Program-made: the position numbers and the translations under genes
Assembly (NCBI RefSeq): GCF_002934545.1
Contig: NZ_PTJA01000018.1
Coordinates: 38,397-102,396 of the forward strand
Length of the DNA stretch: 64,000 nt
Direction: 5' to 3'
From: Lacrimispora xylanisolvens
Lineage (GTDB): Bacteria > Bacillota > Clostridia > Lachnospirales > Lachnospiraceae
Shown: in pieces, positions 8,239 to 16,200 of the stretch
Position numbering within the stretch: position 1 is the stretch's first letter
Layout: the number at the start of each line of letters is the position of its first letter
Notes under the pieces: model-generated
Databases searched by the model: none
Told to the model about the DNA's origin: nothing
The model's input: the letters and a program-made list of their open reading frames with translations, nothing else

Positions 8239-9069
8239 TTAGAACCAGGCTGCCGGACGGCTTAAATTGTCAGGCAGCCTGGTGTTTTTATTTCCGATTG
8301 CAGAGTTGATCTGCATCTGTGTTAAAAAGATACTCTCACTTAAATCCGTATCTTTAACGTTGGCATCACGGATGTCGGCACCTAAAAAATTGGTTTTCTT
8401 TAAACTGCACCCTGTAAAATTGGAGGCAATCATCAGTGACATACTAAAATCTTTTCCGTCCAGATTTGCTTTTTTAAAATTTTTCCCCAGATACATCATG
8501 TCTGAATGCCTGCTTGTTGATGTACTGATTGATATAGCGCTGCTTATTTGTTTTAAAACGGTATTTACTTTTAACCGGTATGCTGAAAGGTCTGTCTTTG
8601 AACAATTTTCTGGAAGCATTTCTGCTATCTGTTCATTTTCCTGTATCAGTTGATCTATGGTTGATTCCAATTTATTATCGGATGTTAACTGAAATGCTTC
8701 CATCAAATACCATAGCATCTGATGGAGCTGAAATACAATCATAAACGTTTCAAATATTATGTCTGCCTGTTTGGGATTTGTTTTCCAGGTGCCATTTGTG
8801 AGACAGAGTTGAGTGGCTCTTTGTCCCGCGCCGAAACAGTCATAAGCAATACAGCCTTTGTAATTCTTTTCGCTTAGCTTGGAATGTATGTTACATCCAT
8901 AATCAGAGTTGAGATATGCGCACGGAATTCCGGCCTCTTTATCTGCAGGAAATCCATCTGTCTTTATGCAGTATAAAGAAACACAGCATAAACCGCTGCA
9001 ATTTTTACAATCTATTTTTAGTTTTAACGCGTAATCAGCGTATTTGTTTTCTGTTTTTTTATTTGTCAA
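8239..9069 (-). CDS. Cys-rich and pentapeptide-repeat protein
   Basis: 276 residues from a TTG start supported by AAGGCGG just upstream. Residues about 15-75 hold many cysteines (DCKNCSGLCC, LYC, IPCAYL, YGCNIH, KGCIAYDC), suggesting a metal or Fe-S site as in CxxC-rich zinc/iron proteins. The middle is a helical stretch (IVFQLHQMLWYLMEAF). The C-terminal about 75 residues are pentapeptide repeats (ANLDGKDFS, SNFTGCSLKKTNFLGADIRD, ANVKDTDLSES), which fold as a right-handed beta-helix. Similar proteins are widespread in Firmicutes with no known function. It is transcribed toward the sugar operon and divergently from the PadR gene. Confidence 0.75.
   Translation of the reverse strand: MTNKKTENKYADYALKLKIDCKNCSGLCCVSLYCIKTDGFPADKEAGIPCAYLNSDYGCNIHSKLSEKNYKGCIAYDCFGAGQRATQLCLTNGTWKTNPKQADIIFETFMIVFQLHQMLWYLMEAFQLTSDNKLESTIDQLIQENEQIAEMLPENCSKTDLSAYRLKVNTVLKQISSAISISTSTSRHSDMMYLGKNFKKANLDGKDFSMSLMIASNFTGCSLKKTNFLGADIRDANVKDTDLSESIFLTQMQINSAIGNKNTRLPDNLSRPAAWF
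8245..8293 (+). terminator. Rho-independent terminator of the sugar operon
   Basis: A perfect 10-bp stem, CCAGGCTGCC (8245-8254) with GGCAGCCTGG (8273-8282), is followed by TGTTTTTATTT. It lies 24 bp after the glycosidase stop, but within the last codons of the opposing gene (8239-9069), so one strand's terminator doubles as coding sequence. Confidence 0.85.
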
Positions 9070-9234
9070 TTTGTCGCCGCCTTAAAAAATCTTTTTGTAT
9101 TGGGTATTTAATTTACTGTCTTTTGGTGGATATTATATCATAGGTACCAGTCTATTACCATTCTCTTCATACCATAAAAAGAAGAATGAGAATGGATAAG
9201 GACATTCAGCTTTATACTTTGTTGAAATTTTCAC

Positions 9235-9263
9235 TTGATTTATATATCAATATGATATATCAT
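9235..9263 (+). promoter_or_regulatory. padR-flavodoxin promoter with embedded palindrome
   Basis: TTGATT (9235-9240), a 17-bp spacer and TATCAT (9258-9263) form a sigma-A-like promoter. The spacer contains the dyad ATATATC-AATAT-GATATAT (9242-9260), perfect in both 7-bp arms. A repressor bound there would block RNA polymerase, so autorepression by the PadR protein encoded 30 bp downstream is likely (inference). Confidence 0.6.
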
Positions 9264-9292
9264 TATGCTATATAAACCCAGGAGGAATACAA

Positions 9293-9856
9293 ATGAAGGA
9301 AAACACTGGAAAGTCAAAATATGTAATACTGGGAATGCTTGCCCGTATGCCGCTGACCGGTTACACTATTAAAAAATGGCTGGAAAATGAATACAGTCAT
9401 TTTTGGCAGGAAAGCTATGGACAGATATATCCCACTTTAAAGGTACTGGTTGCCCAGGGACTGGCTGTGTGCTCTGACAAGGGAGAACATGGTAACGGAC
9501 GGGGACAAATCGTTTACAGCATTACCGATGAAGGCAGAAAAGAACTTTCAAAATGGCTGCGCGAAAAACCGGAGATCGAAAAGCTTCGTTATGAAATACT
9601 ACTTAAGATCTCTTTTGGAGAGAATACTGAATCGGAAGTGTTAATCGGACATCTGGATGATTTCATCAGGAGAAATGAAGAACTGGTAAAAGAAATGAAA
9701 GATTGTATGGAGAATCTTAGCCAGTTAACGGGTGAGGGGATCGATTTTACTTATAGCCATCTGACTGCGCTGTGTGGTGTACATGTTTATTCTGCGATGA
9801 AGGATTGGGCTGTAGAAGCAAAGAAAATTATAATTGAGAAAGGGGAATCATTATGA
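9293..9856 (+). CDS. PadR-family transcriptional regulator
   Basis: 187 residues. The N-terminal winged helix (KYVILGMLARMPLTGYTIKK, then FWQESYGQIYPTLKVLVAQGL and VYSITDEGRKEL) is diagnostic of PadR, and a C-terminal helical dimerisation region follows, giving the longer (VirR-like) PadR architecture. The start follows CAGGAGGAA. The stop overlaps the ATG of the flavodoxin gene, so the two are one transcript. PadR proteins usually repress detoxification or redox genes and their own promoter; the palindrome at 9242-9260 is the probable site. Confidence 0.9.
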   Translation: MKENTGKSKYVILGMLARMPLTGYTIKKWLENEYSHFWQESYGQIYPTLKVLVAQGLAVCSDKGEHGNGRGQIVYSITDEGRKELSKWLREKPEIEKLRYEILLKISFGENTESEVLIGHLDDFIRRNEELVKEMKDCMENLSQLTGEGIDFTYSHLTALCGVHVYSAMKDWAVEAKKIIIEKGESL

Positions 9857-10329
9857 AGAGTGCTTTAGTTGTATATTTTTCTTTTGATGGTAATACAAAA
9901 TTGATAGCGGAAAAAATTGGAGAGACCTTAAATGCGGACGTTATTGAGTTAAAGACAAGTAAGAAGTATCCCACAGAGGGGATTGGAAAGTATTTCTGGG
10001 GTGGTAAAAGTGTTGTTTTTGGAGATAAGCCGACGCTGACAAACAAAAGCATTGATCTGAGCGGTTATGATACAATCATCATTGGAACACCGGTTTGGGC
10101 GGGATCATTTGCTCCACCTATCAGAAGTTTTGTTAACGATTATAAGATTGTTAATAAAAAGATTGCAATATTTGCAAGCCATGGCGGGGGAGGTGCAGCA
10201 AAGTGTTTTGCAAAGCTAAAGGAGGCATTGCCTGAGAATAAATTTGTGGGTGAGATAGCATTTGTGGAACCTAAGAAAAACCCCGAATGCATTGAAAGCG
10301 CGGCAAAATGGGCTGCAACGCTGTCGTAA
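9853..10329 (+). CDS. Flavodoxin-family protein
   Basis: 158 residues with a Rossmann-like flavodoxin fold. The FMN phosphate loop is YFSFDGNTKLIAEKI (normally S/T-x-T-G-N-T; here FDGNT), followed by VIELK, the IIIGTPVWAGSFAPPIRSF segment that packs on the isoalloxazine ring, and FASHGGGGAAKCF. It would carry electrons or act as a small FMN-dependent oxidoreductase in the cytoplasm. Translation is coupled to the PadR gene by a 4-bp overlap. It ends 8 bp from the convergent MBL gene with no clear terminator between them. Confidence 0.87.
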   Translation: MKSALVVYFSFDGNTKLIAEKIGETLNADVIELKTSKKYPTEGIGKYFWGGKSVVFGDKPTLTNKSIDLSGYDTIIIGTPVWAGSFAPPIRSFVNDYKIVNKKIAIFASHGGGGAAKCFAKLKEALPENKFVGEIAFVEPKKNPECIESAAKWAATLS

Positions 10330-10337
10330 GTCAAATG

Positions 10338-11147
10338 TTAAATCGTGATTGTTAGTCCAGCACCCACTTCATGGATGGGGATGTGGTTGTTTATTTCGGC
10401 TTTAACCTTAAAAGAGACGCAATGGCAAGGGTATAATTCCTGAATGTTATTATCGAGAAAATACTGAATTGTCTGCTCAAGCCTTGTGCCTGTTTGAAAA
10501 AGATGAAAACCTCCAATTACTCCTAAGACGGTTTCGGTTTTACAAACGATTTTAGCGTATTCGATAATATTACAGATACCGCTGTGAGAACAGCCTGTAA
10601 TAATAAAGATCCCCTTGCTGCATCTATAAACAAGGGCAGAATCGTCCATCACGTAATCATCGAGATAACAACTATGGGATATTTCTTTCTCCCCTATGGG
10701 AGCTCTTGCCTCAAAAGAGTGAGTTATGGGTACTTCTCCTAAGAAAACAATATGATTGCTGATAGAAAACGGACGTTTTGTGACAGATAAATGACAGATT
10801 TTATTTACCGTATTTTCTGTAAGATTAGAACCGATATTTTCACCAGACTCTATCTTTGACTTAAAAACGTCCGGATGGGATAAAAGTTCAACATGAGATA
10901 AATCATATTGATCAATTAAGAAGTGAAACCCACCTGTGTGATCATTATGACCATGAGAAAAAACGATTTTTGTGATATCAGCTAAATTTATATGTAGTTT
11001 TTTTGCATTATGGATAAACACATCAGAATATCCTGTGTCAAACAGTATTTTTTCATCATCATTTTCGATATAATAACTGACAGCAGGCTCTCCTAAAAGA
11101 TATTGATCAATTAATGTATTGTTATCAACTAAAACGGTTAATTTCAT
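10338..11147 (-). CDS. MBL-fold metallo-hydrolase (COG1237-like)
   Basis: 269 residues. The metal-binding motif is VFSHGHNDHTGG (H-x-H-x-D-H), with further ligands in GCSHSGICNIIEYA and IGGFHLF, a pattern typical of the COG1237 branch annotated as 7,8-dihydropterin-6-yl-methyl-beta-ribofuranosylaminobenzene phosphate synthase-like. The start ATG follows AAAGGAGTTTTTT. It is cytoplasmic and monocistronic, convergent to the flavodoxin gene. The true substrate of most members in non-methanogens is unknown, so only the fold and metal site are certain. Confidence 0.85.
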   Translation of the reverse strand: MKLTVLVDNNTLIDQYLLGEPAVSYYIENDDEKILFDTGYSDVFIHNAKKLHINLADITKIVFSHGHNDHTGGFHFLIDQYDLSHVELLSHPDVFKSKIESGENIGSNLTENTVNKICHLSVTKRPFSISNHIVFLGEVPITHSFEARAPIGEKEISHSCYLDDYVMDDSALVYRCSKGIFIITGCSHSGICNIIEYAKIVCKTETVLGVIGGFHLFQTGTRLEQTIQYFLDNNIQELYPCHCVSFKVKAEINNHIPIHEVGAGLTITI

Positions 11148-11269
11148 AAAAAACTCCTTTGTTATTGAAATTATATACGTTAAAAATTCGGGAATATCAC
11201 TGTTTAATATTGTTGCAAAGCGATATATAATATATAAGAACTATTATGCAATAATTGAGGTGACAAACT

Positions 11270-11902
11270 ATGAAATTTATTAAGAAAATACCACTGGAGA
11301 ATGAAGACAAAACCAGGGAGCTGAAAGAGCAAGGCTGGTCTCGTTTAAAAGAACCAAGGTCTGTATCGGGAGCAATATTATGGTCTATGCCAATCAGTCT
11401 GATTCTGATGTTATCCGCAACGGTATGGTGTTATTTTTTATATCCGCCATTTAAGAATCTGCTTTCCGGACAGCAGGGGTTTTCCCTGGAAATTACCATA
11501 GGCATCGAGATTTTATATTATCTCTTAGGAATGATTTTATATCTTTTCATTCATGAGTTGATTCATGCGGCATTTATACCAGGAATAAGGAAGTCAGATA
11601 AGACTTATTGGGGATTTAATGGACTGTTTGGTTTTGTATTTACCGAAGAAATCCTTACCAGAAAAAGAATGGTAGTCATATCACTTATGCCGCTTTTTAT
11701 TCTCTCATTTGCAGTACCATTTCTTTTAGCTGTTTTCGGTGGATTAAGTGGTTATCTCATTTTTTTAAGCGTTTTCAATGCTGGAGGCGCGTGTGTTGAT
11801 ATGCTAAATGTAATACTAATTCTTTCACAGGTTCCTAAAGATGGAATTCTTATTGCAAATGGATATGCAACCTTTTACAGAAACCCAGGAAGGAAAGCCT
11901 GA
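11270..11902 (+). CDS. DUF3267-like membrane protein with HExxH zinc motif
   Basis: 210 residues with about four membrane segments (around 40-60, 85-105, 140-160, 165-185). Between the second and third is YLFIHELIHAAFIPG, an HExxH motif placed next to the membrane as in site-2-protease-like and DUF3267 putative zincin families. The start follows TTGAGGTGA. Function unproven; intramembrane proteolysis is a reasonable guess. The stop abuts that of the convergent nudC gene, and both share a long hairpin at 11884-11922. Confidence 0.75.
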   Translation: MKFIKKIPLENEDKTRELKEQGWSRLKEPRSVSGAILWSMPISLILMLSATVWCYFLYPPFKNLLSGQQGFSLEITIGIEILYYLLGMILYLFIHELIHAAFIPGIRKSDKTYWGFNGLFGFVFTEEILTRKRMVVISLMPLFILSFAVPFLLAVFGGLSGYLIFLSVFNAGGACVDMLNVILILSQVPKDGILIANGYATFYRNPGRKA

Positions 11903-11922
11903 TCAGGCTTTTTCCTCCTGGG
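11884..11922. terminator. Shared convergent hairpin between the DUF3267-like gene and nudC
   Basis: CCCAGGA (11884-11890) pairs with TCCTGGG (11916-11922), and an inner palindrome AAAGCCTGATCAGGCTTT (11894-11911) extends the stem. The hairpin spans both stop codons. U-tracts are short on either side, so it is a plausible but moderate bidirectional terminator. Confidence 0.6.
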
Positions 11923-12769
11923 TTTCATTTATTTTACCATTTTTAAACAATAGAATCATCTCATGGGTCAGGCTGATATTGGTAAAATCATCGGGGATAT
12001 CCTCAGGAGCCATCCAGACAGCTGTGGATAATTCTGTTTCATCCAGCGTGACTTGTGGAGAACCATCCAGCTCGGCCCAATAGCCCATCAAAATGGAATC
12101 TGAAAAGCCCCATGGCTGATTTTTATAGTACCGTATATTTTTTACACGCAGACCCACTTCCTCCATGACTTCCCGGTTTACCGTATCCTCTAAGGTTTCA
12201 CCAAACTCTGTGTAACCAGCCAGAAGTGCATAGCGTGTATATTCCCTGCCTGCATATTTCGTAAGCAGCAGCTTTCCGTCGTGAATAATGCCGACAATGA
12301 CAGCGGGTGCAATCTTTGGATAGACGGTGTTACCGCAGGAAGAACAAACCATAGAACGTTCTTTTTTGCTTTTAATCATCTCTGATCCGCAGCAACCACA
12401 GTAGCGGTTAGATGAGTAGAAGCGGTGAAGCTGGGAGGCACACACAGCTGAGAAAGAAACCCACATGGGGGTTAATTCCCGCAATATGCTGCTTTTGAAA
12501 AGACTGATTCCGGGGGTATCAGTCAGTGATACGCTGGTTTCGTCTACCAGAAAAAAATCCATCTGATCGATGGAAAATAAATAATCACAATGGGACATGA
12601 ATCGGTTTCGAACCTCATCTTCTAATGCGGAGAATCGGGGAATTGTATTGGATTTGCCTTCTGTCAGACAGATGCTCCCTTCTGAAAAATAGAAAAAACA
12701 GCTGTCTTCAGCAGGTGATTTTACTTCAAATTCGTTATGAAATACGTGGGGAAAAATATCTTGTATCAT
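11903..12769 (-). CDS. nudC: NAD+ diphosphatase / RNA deNADding Nudix hydrolase
   Basis: 288 residues, usual for NudC. A zinc ribbon (CGCCGSEMIKSKKERSMVC, then SSC) precedes the Nudix domain; the Nudix box reads GETLEDTVNREVMEEVG, matching GX5EX7REUXEEXGU. The NudC signature after the box, normally SQPWPFPxS, is NQPWGFSDSILMGY here. The enzyme splits NAD(H) to NMN(H) and AMP and can remove NAD caps from RNA. The ATG has GAAGG about ten bases upstream. A 29-codon ORF with a better ribosome site lies 33 bp upstream on the same strand, probably on the same transcript. Confidence 0.9.
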   Translation of the reverse strand: MIQDIFPHVFHNEFEVKSPAEDSCFFYFSEGSICLTEGKSNTIPRFSALEDEVRNRFMSHCDYLFSIDQMDFFLVDETSVSLTDTPGISLFKSSILRELTPMWVSFSAVCASQLHRFYSSNRYCGCCGSEMIKSKKERSMVCSSCGNTVYPKIAPAVIVGIIHDGKLLLTKYAGREYTRYALLAGYTEFGETLEDTVNREVMEEVGLRVKNIRYYKNQPWGFSDSILMGYWAELDGSPQVTLDETELSTAVWMAPEDIPDDFTNISLTHEMILLFKNGKINETQEEKA

Positions 12770-12801
12770 ATGTTTAAGACCTTCTTTTTTGTAATTAGAA
12801 A

Positions 12802-12891
12802 TTAGTCAGTTGGATCTATTTTAGAATTAATCAGGCGTTCTGTCAAGATGGCAGCTTTAATAGCAATTCTCATTTTTTCTTCAACAGTCAT
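12802..12891 (-). CDS. 29-residue small ORF upstream of nudC
   Basis: Reading from 12891, ATG is preceded by AAGGAG at a 5-bp spacing, a strong ribosome site. The product begins MTVEEKMRIAIKAAIL and ends NSKIDPTD; it looks like one amphipathic helix without a signal or membrane segment. It ends 33 bp before nudC on the same strand. It might be a small protein or a translated leader. The ribosome site is the main support; homology is unknown. Confidence 0.5.
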   Translation of the reverse strand: MTVEEKMRIAIKAAILTERLINSKIDPTD

Positions 12892-12915
12892 GACATCTCC
12901 TTATAATATCCCCGT

Positions 12916-12933
12916 GTTTGGTAATTACCAAAC
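12916..12933. promoter_or_regulatory. Perfect 18-bp palindrome upstream of the small ORF/nudC
   Basis: GTTTGGTAATTACCAAAC is fully self-complementary, 25 bp upstream of the small ORF on the minus strand. Such TTTGGTAA-type dyads are typical of dimeric winged-helix repressors. No cognate regulator gene is adjacent, so the binding protein is unknown. Confidence 0.5.
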
Positions 12934-13255
12934 TAAAAGAACAACTTATATGTTATTTTTATCACACAGAACAATAAATGTAAACAACATATATTTGTTA
13001 AGTTAACAGTTAGAATCAAGTTATAATTTTGTGTTAAAAAGTGATAAAAATTGTACTTGATTTAAGGAAAAATACATACAAAGTAGTGAGAAAATAAGCA
13101 TAAAAATTAATTGGTTAAAAATGATTATGTAACCAAAAATAACTGGCTTGTAACCGGTCTCATGTATACTGAGAAAGAGGGAAATATTGCCATCTCATGG
13201 CTTAAAATAGAAGACGAATTTAGAAAGAGTAAAAAATATATAGGAGGGTGTGAAA
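12934..13255. other. Intergenic region between nudC and the giant adhesin gene
   Basis: 322 bp of AT-rich DNA between divergent genes. It holds an inverted repeat TTGGTTA (13111-13117) / TAACCAA (13130-13136), a second TAACCGG at 13151-13157, and a -10-like TATACT (13165-13170) with only a weak -35 seventeen bases upstream. The repeat overlaps the expected upstream promoter zone, so it may be a regulator site for the adhesin gene. The ribosome site TAGGAGGG is at 13241-13248. Confidence 0.4.
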
Positions 13256-16200
13256 ATGAAGGGAGCAATGAAAAAAATACATCGCTTTAAGCGGGTACTT
13301 GCCTGGTTGTTAACAATTGCCATTGTCTCGGGAAATGTATCACAGCTTACCGCAATTACGGTTTATGCGGGAGAGTATACAGAACGAAATACGGCAAGTC
13401 CATCCAATGCATCCAAGGCATCTCCGTCAGAAGCAACGCCATCACAGGCAAAACAGGTTATTGATGTCAAAGTCACCCAGTCTGCCATAGAAAAAATCCT
13501 TAAAAAGGATGCTGACAGAAGACCTGAGTTAAAAGAAGATCTGATTCCGTTTAAAGGGGAGCAAAAAGATCTGGTTACGGAAAAATTGTATGAAGAGCTG
13601 GAAGGAAAAACCTTAATTCTCCAGAGAAAAGAAGGAAGGGCCATGTACCTTGTGGTTGTTTCCGATGTTCTTGGTGATGAGCCCTTTTCTGAGACTGATG
13701 AATCAGACCGTATTAAACAGGAATCTATTCTTCAGAGCGTTCAGATTATTGGTGTGAATGGTTATAAAGATCGGGAATGCGAATTCCGTCTAAGGATAGT
13801 AAGTGATAATTTTGTTGTCACTGATGCCCAGATGGATGAATATGCGGTTGTGGGAGAGAATTCAGAGGAAGCCACACTGCAGAATGGTTTGAATAATTCA
13901 ACCGGAGGCTCTACAGGAGCAGCTGCGGCAGCAGGAACAAAAGCAGAGACAATAGAAGAAACGGCTGCTGAAACACAGGCTGCTGAAACGACTTCCGGTA
14001 CTAAGGAGGACAGCAGTACTGAAAATTCAGAAACCGGAGCTGATTCCTCAACGGAGAATGAATCGGAAGCTGTAGAAACACAGACAGGTAAATATGAATC
14101 TCAGGAATCCATCTCAGGAGAGACTGGAGAAGAAAAGACAGAGGATGTGAAACAGGAAGAGGTAAAAACAGAAAAAGCTGAGCCAGAGGAAGAAAGTAAT
14201 GATTCTGGTAATTCCGTATCTGGTAATGAGCTGACTGTTAGCAAAAATGAGATAAGTGGTCAGCAGCTCTCTATCTCAAGACATCAGGTTCCAGTGCTTT
14301 CAGAAGCACAGGAGACTGTTGCCACTCCTTCAGAGGCTGCTTCTGAGCCGGAACAATTTGACAGTGCAGATATTGTGTCTATTGGTGATGGAAAGGTATT
14401 ATCAGGTGATGAAAAGTCTGCCTTAATGGGAGTTAGCAGTGAAGAAGACAATGGTTTTAGCCTGACTTCCTTATTTGTTCAACCTTCGTTCTCTATGGTA
14501 GTTCCAAGCTATGGAATCACATTGTTGAATATGGAAGTAAGTGATGAGGCGAAGCTTTCACCCTATGAAACAGCATTAAGCTATTATGGAGAAGATGCGA
14601 CTGATAAAAAAGATACGGTAGAAATTAATCTTGATCAGAGTATGACAGGAGAAATAAAGGCAGGGGAACTTTTTACTTATACCATCACTTATACCATGCA
14701 GGCTGCACCTCTTTATGAATATGCAGCAGGCGGAAAACTGTCTTTGTTTGAAACTTATGAAAATGCTGTCATTTATTTTACTGTTCCTGCTGGAATCACC
14801 CTGGAGGAGCAGAGCGGAAAAGTGGAACTGGATACCTCAGACAGTGAGAAAAACGTATATAAAATTCAGGTGGGAGACGAAAATCATTCCATACGCCCTG
14901 GTAAATCAGATAATATTATAATTAACGCATACATAGACGGAAATGGTAAAAGAGCGGTAGGAGAAACCTTTACCCTTCCAGACAACAGCGTTGCATTTCA
15001 TGCTGATGTTAAGGTAGAGGATAAAACGGATAAAGATAAAGTTACTTATCCGGGAAATATTCCAACCGTTACTTATGCCACACAGCCGTCACAGACCCAG
15101 CTCCAATTAATATCCGATGATCAGTGGCATATTAAAAAGAGTGTAACACCTGAGGATCATGCTTACTCAATCATAAGGGATGATGAAGGAAATCCTCAGT
15201 ATGTTGAAATCACTTATCTGATTGAGGTGGGTATGTATGGAAATCCGGGAGTGATTTCCAGAGATTCGGCCGGGACCATTTATCAGACTTATGGACGTAC
15301 TGGATTCAAGGAAGGCTCCTTCCATATTACAGATAAACTCTCTATTACAACACCGGATTCTCCTGTAGAGATGAAGCCTGTATCTGTCCGTGTAACATGG
15401 GGCGATGGAAACAGCATTCCAGTCGATCAAAAGGAAGATGGTTCTATTGTTATAAACAGTTATAAGACACAGGGGCAAAATGGGGCTGATCATATTTATG
15501 TATCGGATCTGGCACCTACCTACAGTTCCTATCTGGTTACAGCCAGGTATCCATTTAAACCCTTTGTTTTAAAATACAATGATCCTCGTGTGAATGAATC
15601 GTCTGTATTTACTGTTTTAAACCAGGCACATCTGGAATATGTAAAGCTGGGAACCAGCCAGGTTATGAAAGATGATTCTGAAGCTGCGGTAGCGGTTCAT
15701 GAGGTTAATAAACCAGCAGTCATTCAGATAGCCAAATTGCTGGATGAAGGAATTGGAGTTTTAAAACCGTATGATCTGACAATGGAAAAAGAATATCCCG
15801 GATCTGCTGAATTTGAGATTTATTCCGTAGATGCCCAGGGAAACCAGACACCTTATGACAACTATACGGTGTTAGATCCAAACGGTAAAAGTATTCAAAA
15901 AGGAACTATAGCTGTTAATCCATCCAGTGAAGCTGGTGAAACAATCTCATATACAACCGGAGACAGAGGATCTATTCAGATTCAGGCTGATCCTGGTACT
16001 TATGTGATTAAGGAAGGAAAGAAGCCTGCAGGAACAGAATACAGTTATGCAGTTGTGGATTCTAAGACCTTTAAAGACAGCCAGGAGATTCAATTTACCA
16101 TTAAGGCTGGAGAGAATAAAGAAGTTAAAGTCGTTAATAACGTTGTAGGAAAAGGTGCAATTGAATTTTATAAGAAGGCACGTACCTGGGACAGCGTAGA

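Noticed and set aside
13250..13255. GTG start two codons upstream for the giant adhesin
   Set aside because: It is only 2 bp from the AGGAGG box, while the ATG at 13256 has 8-bp spacing.
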